The notes under the pieces: model-generated | What the model was told of the DNA's origin: nothing | Database searches by the model: none | Seen by the model: only the letters and a program-made list of their open reading frames with translations | Part shown: positions 1 through 6,861 of the stretch, piece after piece | How positions within the stretch are numbered: the stretch's first letter is position 1 | Layout of the letters: every line of letters starts with the position of its first letter | NCBI GenBank assembly: GCA_964497185.1 | Contig: CAZCBX010000021.1 | Span: forward strand, 1 to 17,569 | From: CAZCBX01 sp964497185 | GTDB lineage: Bacteria > Bdellovibrionota_G > JALEGL01 > JAGRMV01 | Length of the DNA stretch: 17,569 nt | Direction of reading: 5' to 3' | Program-made: the position numbers and the translations under genes

Positions 1-767
1 ACGTTGGGCTGGGGTGATTCACATGAAACAGGCACACGGTGCTCGGCCAATGCTTGGCTGGTGGTTGGCCCAATGCTTGCGATTTTCACACCTGAACCAA
101 AAACCCAATGGCGTATGTCATCCTCTCCACGAATGGAAAAAAAACTGTTGACTGCGGTGGGTGAAGAAAAGGTGAGCCAATCCGGATTGGATGCCACCAT
201 ATGCTCATACAGCTCTTGTCGCTGTGGATGCGGGAGCGCATCATAAAACTCAAAAGGTGTGATACTGGCGCCACCATCGACTAGGTTTTGTGGAATTTTA
301 GAAACCGAGCGTTTGGACCGAGGAAACAAAATTTTTTTCTCTTTGAGGTTCACTTCCGCCATAAACTGGTCAAAAAACTCCACAGACGTTTTTGGAACTT
401 TGGGTGTAAAAGAAATGGAGAACCCAAATTTTTCAATGGTGTCTTTGGTTTCATGCCCTACGGTAGCGATGTGCAAGCGTTTTAAATGATGAAGTTTATC
501 TTTTTTCTTTAAATACTCATGAAGCAATAAAAAAGCATTTTGACTGGTAAAAATAACCCAGTCATAGGATCGAATATCCTTAAAAGCTTGATCCATTTCA
601 TCGGGCGTAAAAATAATTTTGGACTCAATGCAGGGCAAATAAACCGGCGTGGCTTTTTCAAGCGATAAATATTTTTTTAATTTTTCAAGTTGATATTCCG
701 ACTGAGTAAGGACGATGTTTCGATTTTCAAGCGGAAAACTAGGGCCTTCAATTCTTGTGGCTGTCAT
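1..767 (-). CDS. hemD: uroporphyrinogen-III synthase HemD (3' end outside window)
   Basis: Closes and isomerises hydroxymethylbilane to uroporphyrinogen III, the step after HemC in tetrapyrrole synthesis, in the cytoplasm. I translated the minus strand from the ATG at 767; 255 codons stay open to the window edge, about the full family length, so only a short C-terminus is missing. Overall identity in this family is low, but three typical strand-loop stretches are visible: VIFTSQNA near residues 71-78, LTFSSPTAVNSF near 198-209 and IASIGPTTSQAL near 229-240. The start is supported by AGGA about 5 nt upstream. It overlaps the end of hemC by 20 bp, which suggests translational coupling in a hemA-hemC-hemD operon. 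The gene's position directly after hemC strengthens the call. Confidence 0.9.
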   Translation of the reverse strand, partial: MTATRIEGPSFPLENRNIVLTQSEYQLEKLKKYLSLEKATPVYLPCIESKIIFTPDEMDQAFKDIRSYDWVIFTSQNAFLLLHEYLKKKDKLHHLKRLHIATVGHETKDTIEKFGFSISFTPKVPKTSVEFFDQFMAEVNLKEKKILFPRSKRSVSKIPQNLVDGGASITPFEFYDALPHPQRQELYEHMVASNPDWLTFSSPTAVNSFFSIRGEDDIRHWVFGSGVKIASIGPTTSQALAEHRVPVSCESPQPN

Positions 768-1671
768 ACTTTCCTTTCAATATTTGTGTGGCGCCGTTTT
801 TGCTCATAAGACTATACACATGATCCGGCGCATGATCCAAATCATTTAACGTGCATGCATAGGATGTTTCAATGTTATGATGCCCATCCACAGACAAGCA
901 TCGGACAACAATGTGTGCTTGATCATCATTGATACGGCAAGTAATGCCCAACGGCACGCTGCACCCCCCTTGAACACGTTGCATGATGCCGCGAATCACC
1001 TCTGTTTCTTTCCATGCCTGGGGGTTTTGCCATTGCATCAATTTTTGGCGCATGGTTGGATCATTTTCGCGGATGGTGATGGCCAGGTAACCCTGTCCGG
1101 GTGCGGGCGTACACCACTGAGAATCCAGCGTATGACGAATTTCATCGGCCAAATTCATCCGTATCAAGCCGCTGGCCGCCAACAAAATTCCCGCCATTTT
1201 TTCATCGCGCATTTTTTTTAAGCGTGTTTGGACATTTCCGCGTACGGGAACAATGATCAAATCAGGTCGGCGAGCACGTAGCAAAGCGGTGCGACGAACA
1301 CTGGCTGTTCCCACGGTTGCGCCTTGGGGCACATCATCAAAGTGCGCAAATTCATCAGACACCCACGCATCATGCGGATGTTCACAAATGGATACCCCAC
1401 CCAACGCCAGACCAGACGGCAACGTAGAAGGTAAGTCTTTTAGACTATGAACAGCCAGGTCAACTTTCTTTTCAAGCAAAGCATCATCAAGCTCTTTGGT
1501 GAATAAGCCTTTATCGCCAATTTTTTCAAACCGATCTTTGATGTTGCGGTCACCTTTGGTGGTCATGGTCACCAAAGAGCATGGAAAATCCATGGTTTGA
1601 GCAATGTCTGCTATCAATTGTTGTGTTTGGGCAATGGCCAAAGGACTGTTGCGCGTCCCGATTTTAATCAT
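748..1671 (-). CDS. hemC: porphobilinogen deaminase (hydroxymethylbilane synthase)
   Basis: Polymerises four porphobilinogens into hydroxymethylbilane using a covalently bound dipyrromethane cofactor. The N-terminal IKIGTRNSPLA signature, the KGD and DLAVHSLKD stretches, TASVRR and RGNVQTRL substrate-binding stretches are all present. The cofactor-attaching cysteine is in VQGGCSVPLG. About 307 aa, normal for the family. I chose the ATG at 1671 because GAGG lies 6 nt before it and the protein then begins MIKIGTRNSP; in-frame ATGs at 1677 and 1683 are possible but lack a spaced Shine-Dalgarno. With this start it overlaps the hemA stop by 8 bp, and its own 3' end overlaps hemD by 20 bp. Confidence 0.95.
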   Translation of the reverse strand: MIKIGTRNSPLAIAQTQQLIADIAQTMDFPCSLVTMTTKGDRNIKDRFEKIGDKGLFTKELDDALLEKKVDLAVHSLKDLPSTLPSGLALGGVSICEHPHDAWVSDEFAHFDDVPQGATVGTASVRRTALLRARRPDLIIVPVRGNVQTRLKKMRDEKMAGILLAASGLIRMNLADEIRHTLDSQWCTPAPGQGYLAITIRENDPTMRQKLMQWQNPQAWKETEVIRGIMQRVQGGCSVPLGITCRINDDQAHIVVRCLSVDGHHNIETSYACTLNDLDHAPDHVYSLMSKNGATQILKGKYDSHKN

Positions 1672-2947
1672 CTTCATCCTCATCTTGTATGGGCTGCATG
1701 TACATTTGTTCCATCAACATCATGCGTCTGGCCCGTTCTTTGGGTGTGGTTGCATGACGCACATAACGCATGGGAAAATGCAGCGATTTGTCCGTCAGTG
1801 ACATTAATGATCGTGCAATGACGTCTTGCTGTTTATCGTCGAGGGGCACCTTAGACGTAACACGTCTAAGCTCTTGATCCACCAATTTTTCCATGGCTTG
1901 TCTGACTTTATCGGCTGTTTCGGACAAGGATGGCATCGAAAGATTGTGAGCGGTTTCTACGCAAAAAGATTCCACCAATTGTTTGGCATCTTCAGCATGC
2001 ATCTCACGATTCTGATGATTTTTTTGCACCACCTCCTGAAGATCATCCATGCTGTACAAATACACTTCGTCGACTTGCGTCAGGCGCGGATCTATGTTGC
2101 GGGGCACTGAGACGTCAATGCACAACAAAGGCTTGCGTGTATGAGGTTGGCGATGGGTTTCAATGAGTTCAGGAGCCAAAAGATATTCATTGGCACCCGT
2201 TGAAGCCAATATGACATCGATGCTGGCAAGTTTTTCTAACATTTGGTCCATCTGCAAAGGGTGGCCATGGCAACGCTTGGCCAAATCAACAGCATGCTGA
2301 TAGGTGCGGTTGGCAATGTATATTTTGCCCGCTTGTTTTGCCTGATACCCTTTGGCTGCAAGCTGAGCCATTTCACCCGCGCCCAAAATCAATACTTCTT
2401 TGTTTTGAAGTGAATCAAAGAAATCATTGGATAAATCAACCGCCACTGAACTTAAGGATACAGCCAGCTGTCCGATCGATGTTTCTCTGCGTATGCGTCG
2501 AGCCAACTGAAATGTTTTTTGAAACATCCGATGCAAAAGCGGACTCATCCAATCGTTGTGTTTGGACCATTGATACGCTGCTTTGACTTGTCCCAAAATT
2601 TGAGGTTCCCCTACCACCATGGAATCCAAGCTGCTTGCAACTGTCATGATGTGTTTCATGACATCTTGCCCTTGTTTGGTGTAGGTCATATTCGAGGGGA
2701 TGTCGGGTGATAGCATGCCTGTAGCGAGCAAAGCTTTCATAATCGTGTCTGGTTGAACGCCGTGGGCATAGACTTCAATGCGGTTGCAGGTAGACATGCA
2801 AACCCCGCCAAGAAAAGCCACTTCTTGATCCAAAGTTTCAAAAAGAAGTTGGGCATCGATGCGTCTGGCCAGCTGCTCACGAACTTGGGTACTGGCCGTA
2901 TGAAAGCTCATACCCCAAAGACAAATTTCTAAATTATCCCCACGCAT
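1664..2947 (-). CDS. hemA: glutamyl-tRNA reductase
   Basis: Reduces glutamyl-tRNA(Glu) to glutamate-1-semialdehyde with NADPH, the committed step of the C5 route to tetrapyrroles. The N-terminal catalytic domain has the ICLWGMSFHTA strand and the nucleophile cysteine in MSTCNRIEVY. MVVGEPQILGQVK is the expected family block, VLILGAGEMA is the NADPH Rossmann loop, and IDVSVPRNIDP and the C-terminal helical dimerisation region follow. The C-terminus ends in an acidic DEDEDD tail. About 427 aa. The ATG at 2947 is taken; a GTG two codons upstream (2953) is also open and neither has a clear ribosome site, as expected for a start buried in the end of the preceding gene (overlap about 14 bp). Order HemX-like, hemA, hemC, hemD indicates one operon. 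Confidence 0.95.
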   Translation of the reverse strand: MRGDNLEICLWGMSFHTASTQVREQLARRIDAQLLFETLDQEVAFLGGVCMSTCNRIEVYAHGVQPDTIMKALLATGMLSPDIPSNMTYTKQGQDVMKHIMTVASSLDSMVVGEPQILGQVKAAYQWSKHNDWMSPLLHRMFQKTFQLARRIRRETSIGQLAVSLSSVAVDLSNDFFDSLQNKEVLILGAGEMAQLAAKGYQAKQAGKIYIANRTYQHAVDLAKRCHGHPLQMDQMLEKLASIDVILASTGANEYLLAPELIETHRQPHTRKPLLCIDVSVPRNIDPRLTQVDEVYLYSMDDLQEVVQKNHQNREMHAEDAKQLVESFCVETAHNLSMPSLSETADKVRQAMEKLVDQELRRVTSKVPLDDKQQDVIARSLMSLTDKSLHFPMRYVRHATTPKERARRMMLMEQMYMQPIQDEDEDD

Positions 2948-3362
2948 AAGCACCGTACATGGTCATGGTTAGAAATAGATAGCCAATCAACATCCAAGAG
3001 AAAAAATAAATTCCTGATATTTTTTGCAAGCGCCGAAAAAACCACATGGCCAGAAAATAAAACCAAGTCGACAGGGCAAACATCATTTTGGGCTGGGACA
3101 TCCATTGATCACCCCATTGGGCATGGGCCAATATAATGCCACTGATGCTGGCAACGGTAAGGGCAAAAATGCTCCAGCCATGCAGGCGGTTCATGACACG
3201 ATAGCTTTTTTCAAGGGAAGGGAGTTTGATGCCGGCTCCGCCCAAATTCTTTTTATGTTTTAGCTGACGGTGCTGAAGCCAGTAGAAAAAAGAAAATAGC
3301 ATCATCACCGTAATAAGCAGCATGCAAGCTGTAATGGAGATCATGTGAATGATTTGCGTCAT
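2934..3362 (-). CDS. HemX/CcsA-like membrane protein, half-length
   Basis: A 142-aa integral membrane protein with four predicted membrane segments (about residues 8-29, 62-81, 93-110 and 117-138). The stretch LPSLEKSYRVMNRLHGW followed by a long hydrophobic helix and LAHAQWGDQW resembles the C-terminal half of the cytochrome c assembly/HemX family, which is commonly encoded just upstream of hemA. The tryptophan-rich WWD-type heme motif of true CcsA is not present (here QWMSQPK), so a HemX-like role linked to glutamyl-tRNA reductase is more likely than heme lyase activity; that is inference. Full family members are about twice as long. An in-frame stop lies shortly upstream of the ATG, and AGGTG about 7 nt before it supports this start, so the N-terminal half is not simply missed in frame. 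Confidence 0.7.
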   Translation of the reverse strand: MTQIIHMISITACMLLITVMMLFSFFYWLQHRQLKHKKNLGGAGIKLPSLEKSYRVMNRLHGWSIFALTVASISGIILAHAQWGDQWMSQPKMMFALSTWFYFLAMWFFRRLQKISGIYFFSWMLIGYLFLTMTMYGAYAWG

Positions 3363-3395
3363 AAATAAACACCTAGGGTTGCTGGTTTATTTTTT

Positions 3396-4802
3396 CTACA
3401 CCAATCGGGCCGTTGCATTTTTTTCCTGCAGTGCTTGTTGGTGATACTGATTTTCTTCCAAAGCTTTGTTAAAAAAGGCCAGCGCTTTATTATAGTCTTT
3501 TTCCATTTTACAAATCATACCATGGTAATAATACACATCATCCATGGCCCGCCCCTTCTCCAACCCGCGCTTTAAATACTTTTTGGCATGATTAACTTTG
3601 GCCATGTTTTTACTTTTGATGCCAGATCGGTACATGGCCCATCCAAGCCGTACATAATACTCATACTCCTGATCGTATAGCTCTATGGCCTCATGAAACT
3701 TGGCCTCTGCTTGTTCAAATTGCCCCCTCCGCAGCAGGTCCATGCCATCAAAAAACTTTTCTTCTGAGGTTAAAACTTTTTTTACATCCAAATTATCTAC
3801 ATCTTGGCCATTGGAAGCCAGTTTGGCATCGTACTCTTTCTTTTTATCCGATTTGCTCAGCGTTTGATACGCTTCCGTAATTTTTCCAAACACCTTTTCC
3901 CATGCCGATCGATCAATGCCGCTTTCTTTTTTAATGCGATCGGGATGGTATTTTTTGGCAAGCAGCAAATACTGCTTTTGGGCCTGCGACGCCGATGCAG
4001 AAGTGGGCAAGCCCATCAGCTCGTAAAAATTCATGCTGGCATGTCCTTCAAACACTTTTTGCATATCAAAAGTCGAAGCTTCACTTTTTTCTTCTGCAAT
4101 TTCAAACCATTGAAAATCTAACGCTGCTTGCACCACCGCTGCCAGCCAGTTGGGGTCTGCATCTGGCAATAACTTGGGTAAACTTTGGGCATAAGTGACT
4201 TCTTGCCATTTTTTTAACACTTGAAACACATCGGGCCCAAGATCACACTGCTCAGACTGTTCTGTGTATAAGGGCTGTTTGGGCACCATTTTTTGCTGGG
4301 GCAGACCACTTTTTTTATCCAAATGATGTTGTATGCGGTTTTTAAATAAGAGCGTGGGCAGATGCGTAAGAAAAGAAACAGCGACTGTGTCACCTGGCAC
4401 CTCCGCCACCCAGGCATATTTTCCTTGAGTCCATGAGAGCACTTTTTTCAGCGATTCATTCAATTTTTTTTCCAACATGGCTTCGTACGCATCGTCTGAA
4501 ACAATCTCTAAATGAGCCAGGGTCTGAGCCATCGTCCAGTTTTTTTCGTTCATGAGCTGTTGAATTTGCACAAAATCTTCGTTGTTGACTGTGCCTTTTT
4601 GAAAAAGCGCTTGCAGTATTTGATCAGGCGGCAATAAGGTTTGAGGCACCAGAATTTGGGCATTTTGGACAATGATGGAGATTTTTTCTTTGCTGGAGGC
4701 AAAAACCACCACCCCTTGACGTTCAGGATTGCACAGGGTTTGCAAGAGATCGAAAGCCGATCGATCCGCCAAGGACCCCATTTCTTTGACAGCCACGCTC
4801 AT
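3396..4802 (-). CDS. DUF4388-like / DnaJ J-domain / TPR protein
   Basis: A 468-aa soluble protein with three parts. Residues 8-160 look like a DUF4388-type domain (SLADRSAFDLLQTLCNPERQG, then a YEAMLEKK helix and a GKYAWV strand), a module of delta-type bacteria often joined to regulatory domains. Residues 257-328 form a J-domain with the HPD tripeptide at 286-288 (KKYHPDRIKK), so it should stimulate an Hsp70 ATPase. Residues 345-460 are TPR-like helical repeats (FDGMDLLRRGQFEQAEAKF; YYYHGMICKMEKDYNKALAFF). No signal peptide or membrane helix. It lies 33 bp upstream of the HemX-like gene on the same strand and may head that transcript. No strong ribosome site is visible before the ATG; Met8 is an alternative start. 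Partner and function are unknown. Confidence 0.8.
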   Translation of the reverse strand: MSVAVKEMGSLADRSAFDLLQTLCNPERQGVVVFASSKEKISIIVQNAQILVPQTLLPPDQILQALFQKGTVNNEDFVQIQQLMNEKNWTMAQTLAHLEIVSDDAYEAMLEKKLNESLKKVLSWTQGKYAWVAEVPGDTVAVSFLTHLPTLLFKNRIQHHLDKKSGLPQQKMVPKQPLYTEQSEQCDLGPDVFQVLKKWQEVTYAQSLPKLLPDADPNWLAAVVQAALDFQWFEIAEEKSEASTFDMQKVFEGHASMNFYELMGLPTSASASQAQKQYLLLAKKYHPDRIKKESGIDRSAWEKVFGKITEAYQTLSKSDKKKEYDAKLASNGQDVDNLDVKKVLTSEEKFFDGMDLLRRGQFEQAEAKFHEAIELYDQEYEYYVRLGWAMYRSGIKSKNMAKVNHAKKYLKRGLEKGRAMDDVYYYHGMICKMEKDYNKALAFFNKALEENQYHQQALQEKNATARLV

Positions 4803-4868
4803 AATTCATCTATATGTACCAGATGCCGCTGTGAATGCCTATGGCTTTTCATGGAGCCATTTCATCTA

Positions 4869-4908
4869 TTGACAGCTGGATGGCCGGTGACTACATTGCC
4901 AGTGTAGT
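4869..4908 (+). promoter_or_regulatory. Predicted sigma70-type promoter of trxA with overlapping dyad
   Basis: TTGACA at 4869-4874 (perfect -35) is followed after exactly 17 bp by TACATT at 4892-4897 (4 of 6 match to the -10 consensus), 46 bp upstream of the thioredoxin start. A short dyad, ACTACA (4890-4895) and TGTAGT (4903-4908) with a 7-nt centre, overlaps the -10 and the likely start point and could be an operator. The promoter is a sequence match only; the operator idea is weak. Confidence 0.55.
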
Positions 4909-4943
4909 TCAATTTTTATTCAAATACTGAAAGAGAGTTTTAT

Positions 4944-5273
4944 ATGTCCGAGTTCCCATTAGTAGCCAATGTATCCGATGATGCCTTCCAAGAAGTGATC
5001 AATGGTGATCAGCCTGTGCTGGTCGATTTTTGGGCTTCATGGTGTGGACCCTGCAAAGCCATTGCGCCTGTTGTCGAAGAACTCGCCAAAGATTTTGAAG
5101 GAAAAGTGCGGGTGGCCAAGCTCAACATCGAAGAAAACCCTCATACGCCTCAAAAGTTAGGAATCAAAGGCATTCCTACGTTGATTCTATTTAAAAATGG
5201 GCAAGTGGTGGATCAGGTTGTGGGCAATGTGGGTAAAGATGCGCTTGTTGAATTGGTGAATAAGGCGTCTTAG
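4944..5273 (+). CDS. trxA: thioredoxin
   Basis: Small cytoplasmic disulfide reductase that passes electrons from thioredoxin reductase to target proteins. The 109-aa protein is one complete thioredoxin fold with the active site WCGPC (Cys34, Cys37), the buried Asp in VLVDFWA and the cis-proline in GIPTL (Pro78). The C-terminal GNVGKDALVELV helix is normal. No signal peptide. AGAGAG about 6 nt before the ATG serves as ribosome site. It is transcribed alone, divergently from the J-domain gene, from the promoter at 4869-4897, and ends at the inverted repeat and terminator at 5286-5441. Confidence 0.97.
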   Translation: MSEFPLVANVSDDAFQEVINGDQPVLVDFWASWCGPCKAIAPVVEELAKDFEGKVRVAKLNIEENPHTPQKLGIKGIPTLILFKNGQVVDQVVGNVGKDALVELVNKAS

Positions 5274-5285
5274 TTGTTATGGGCC

Positions 5286-5354
5286 GCGTGTAAGGCTTGC
5301 AGCTGCAATGGCTCGCTTCGCTGTGCTTTATTTGCAGCTGCAAGCCTTACACGC
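5286..5354. repeat. Perfect 23-bp inverted repeat (large hairpin) after trxA
   Basis: The arms 5286-5308 and 5332-5354 are exact reverse complements over 23 bp (GCGTGTAAGGCTTGCAGCTG followed by CAA, and its complement), separated by a 23-nt loop. Each arm itself ends in the 12-bp palindrome TTGCAGCTGCAA, so alternative pairings or a cruciform are possible. There is no T-run after it, so it is not a classical terminator, and the real terminator lies 54 nt further on. It begins 12 bp after the trxA stop. It could protect the trxA 3' end or be a small palindromic repeat element; which cannot be told from one copy. Confidence 0.85.
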
Positions 5355-5407
5355 TATCTACGAGTTACTAGATTGCCCTTTGATTTAAAAAATATTGAGT
5401 GATATGG

Positions 5408-5441
5408 ACAGCTTTTGCAAAAGCAAAAGCTGTTATTTTTT
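5408..5441 (+). terminator. Rho-independent terminator for trxA
   Basis: A 10-bp perfect stem, ACAGCTTTTG (5408-5417) and CAAAAGCTGT (5424-5433), with a 6-nt loop, is followed by TATTTTTT. The T-run is on the plus strand side only, so it stops transcription from trxA. It sits directly against the rodA-derived fragment that begins at 5440. Confidence 0.8.
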
Positions 5442-5597
5442 AGATGGATTTGGAGGCGTGGATGAGGCGGTTCATGCTGATGTTCATGAGCATGCCTACG
5501 CAGATAAATGAGGTGAGCATGGAGGTGCCGCCGTAGCTGAAAAATGGGAGCGTCATGCCCCCACCGGCAACAGGCCTAGCTCCATGCCAAAATAATT
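5440..5597 (-). pseudogene. Displaced 3'-end fragment of rodA
   Basis: Positions 5440-5591 match the last ~50 codons of the intact rodA (8081-8232) almost base for base, in the same orientation. By eye there are about five substitutions and one deleted base in about 152 bp (for instance 5466 G for T and 5497 T for C), and the match includes the stop codon. The single-base loss in the run of C near 5560 shifts the frame soon after GMELGLLPV and brings an early stop, so it cannot encode a working C-terminus. The fragment starts at about Gly324 of RodA and has no upstream part. Its inner edge coincides with a REP-like repeat (5598). It forms a direct repeat with the rodA end and brackets the accessory region. 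Confidence 0.92.
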
Positions 5598-5655
5598 CCG
5601 GGGACCGGGACCGTAATACTGTGACTCACGATTCCTGTATCTGACGCCAGACTTT
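5598..5655. repeat. REP-like palindromic element, degenerate copy 1
   Basis: The right half, CTCACGATTCCTGTATCTGA and on through CGCCAGACTT, matches the same half of the copy at 6717-6771 at 25 of 30 positions. The left half keeps CCGGGACCGTAAT but appears to have lost several bases, so the stem is poor. It abuts the inner edge of the rodA fragment. An unusual run of eight G follows at 5656-5663. Confidence 0.6.
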
Positions 5656-5692
5656 GGGGGGGGCAGGTGTTGGCCTTCGGATTTAGCCATGG

Positions 5693-6304
5693 ATGAACTT
5701 TTGGTGTATGTTTGAAACCATGAAGAACATATCCTTCCCTCATGTCCTCGTGCTTGTCTTGGTTCCATTGATGATTTGGTCGGGCATTGATCCTGTGTCA
5801 CGAGCCACGTGGTGGGCAGAGATCATCCCCGTTTCGATTGTGTTCTTGGGGTTTGTTTGTACATTTCGTACCTTTCGGTTTTCAAACCTGGCCTATGCAT
5901 TTGCGTTTGTCTGGTTGTTGATGCACACGATCGGAGCGCACTATACATTCGAGCGCGTGCCTTTTGACTGGTTTGGAAGCCTGTTTGGTTTTGAGCGCAA
6001 TCACTATGATCGGATTGCGCATTTCGCCATTGGGTTTTATGCATTTCCTATCGCAGAGCTTGTGATTCGCACGAAGTTTATTGTTCGAAAATCTGCCGTA
6101 TTTCTGTTTGGGTTGTTTGCTATTATGAGCATGGCCGCCAGCTACGAATTGATCGAAATGTGGTATGCGATCGGCTTTGGTGGAGAGCAGGCGAGTGACT
6201 TCTTAGGCAGTCAAGGTGACATTTGGGATGCCCAAAAGGACATCCTAGCCGACACGCTTGGTGCGCTCTTTTCGCTCAGCGTATTTCCATGGCGTCGCTA
6301 TTGA
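5693..6304 (+). CDS. DUF2238 (YjdF-like) inner membrane protein
   Basis: A 203-aa protein with about six membrane helices. It shows the conserved features of the DUF2238/YjdF family: MHTIGAHYTFERVPF, then FGFERNHYDRIAHFAIGF, then SYELIEMWYAIGFGG and SDFLGSQGDIWDAQKDILAD, with invariant-looking His and Asp residues placed near membrane ends. Family function is unknown. Length is close to the E. coli protein. The start is uncertain: ATGs at 5693, 5708 and 5720 are in frame and none has a clear ribosome site; 5720 (MKNISFP) would place the first helix nearest the N-terminus. It lies between two REP-like elements inside the rodA-bracketed region, on the opposite strand to rodA, and appears intact, so it is probably acquired cargo. 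Confidence 0.8.
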   Translation: MNFWCMFETMKNISFPHVLVLVLVPLMIWSGIDPVSRATWWAEIIPVSIVFLGFVCTFRTFRFSNLAYAFAFVWLLMHTIGAHYTFERVPFDWFGSLFGFERNHYDRIAHFAIGFYAFPIAELVIRTKFIVRKSAVFLFGLFAIMSMAASYELIEMWYAIGFGGEQASDFLGSQGDIWDAQKDILADTLGALFSLSVFPWRRY

Positions 6305-6330
6305 AAACATCTATGTAACCAGGGATCTAT

Positions 6331-6355
6331 AAACGTTATAATTTAAACGTTATAA
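6331..6355. repeat. 11-bp direct repeat after the yjdF-like gene
   Basis: AAACGTTATAA occurs at 6331-6341 and again at 6345-6355 with three bases between. Each copy contains the palindrome AACGTT. It lies 27 bp after the stop of the membrane protein gene and directly before the half REP-like element. It may be a duplication made during an insertion or a protein-binding site; nothing else supports either. Confidence 0.6.
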
Positions 6356-6357
6356 CT

Positions 6358-6382
6358 CCGGGGACGTCTGCCGTAATCGAAT
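6358..6382. repeat. REP-like element, copy 2 (left arm only)
   Basis: GGGGACGTCTGCCGTAATCG plus AA (from 6360) agrees at 20 of 22 positions with the arm sequence of the copy at 7630-7692 (read from its right arm). The complementary second arm is absent; instead the sequence passes at once into the VWA-like gene remnant. So this is a broken copy at a gene break point. Confidence 0.65.
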
Positions 6383-6705
6383 ATGGCATCCAAGCCATAG
6401 ATGTCATTCAGTTTGACGCTGAACTTAAAGGTCCGCCGGTTACCCTCAGACATGCACGTAAAACGTTTAATATTCGCGGACGTGGGGGCACAAATTTTAC
6501 GCCCATTATGCAGTCTCTTGATGAGTCCAATGAATATGACGGACTCATTGTTTTTACAGACGGTATGGCCCATGTGCCACCAAAGCCAAAAAATAAAAAA
6601 ATAAAAATTCTATGGTTATTTTTGTCGGAATATACTTATGAACAATGTGCAAAGCCGTTGAGTCATCTTGGAAAATCAGCTTTTTTAAGACGTCCAGAGG
6701 AATAA
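6382..6705 (+). pseudogene. C-terminal remnant of a VWA-like (DUF2201) protein
   Basis: The plus frame ending at 6703-6705 reads YGIQAIDVIQFDAELKG, later TFNIRGRGGTNFTPIM, then EYDGLIVFTDGMAHVPPKP and KIKILWLF. This is the C-terminal VWA-like domain of DUF2201 putative metal-dependent peptidases, with the GRGGTxFxP and FTDG motifs that match the metal-ion site of VWA folds. Only about 107 codons remain. The N-terminal helical domain and any start are gone, and the reading frame enters directly from the half REP-like element. In intact loci such proteins are normally encoded beside a MoxR-type AAA ATPase; none is present here. The ATG at 6508 could in principle start a 65-aa product, but that would cut the domain in the middle. 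Confidence 0.75.
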
Positions 6706-6716
6706 TTTTTAACAAG

Positions 6717-6771
6717 GGGGTCGGATGCCGGAACCGTGATGCAACAAATCACGGTTCCGGTATCCGACCCC
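6717..6771. repeat. REP-like palindromic element, copy 3 (intact)
   Basis: Two 24-bp arms (6717-6740 and 6748-6771) pair at 23 positions, the only exception being a G-T type mismatch, around a 7-nt loop. The arm begins GGGGTCGGATGCCGGAACCG. The right edge continues with CAGACTT, which is also found at the right edge of copy 1. It lies 11 bp after the stop of the VWA-like remnant. Long imperfect palindromes with a conserved GGGGTCG start are typical of REP sequences mobilised by REP-associated Y1 tyrosine transposases; that link is inference here. Confidence 0.85.
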
Positions 6772-6861
6772 AGACTTAATGTGGATAGTCTCCAAAGACT
6801 TTTACCATTTTTAGCTATTGTCAATATAATTTGCATCACAGGACCTTGGAGGTACATAAAA

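Noticed and set aside
5553..5801. Minus-strand open frame of 82 codons ending GMELGLLPVGA
   Set aside because: Only its last part is meaningful, as the frameshifted rodA fragment; the rest crosses the degenerate repeat and the antisense of the YjdF-like gene.
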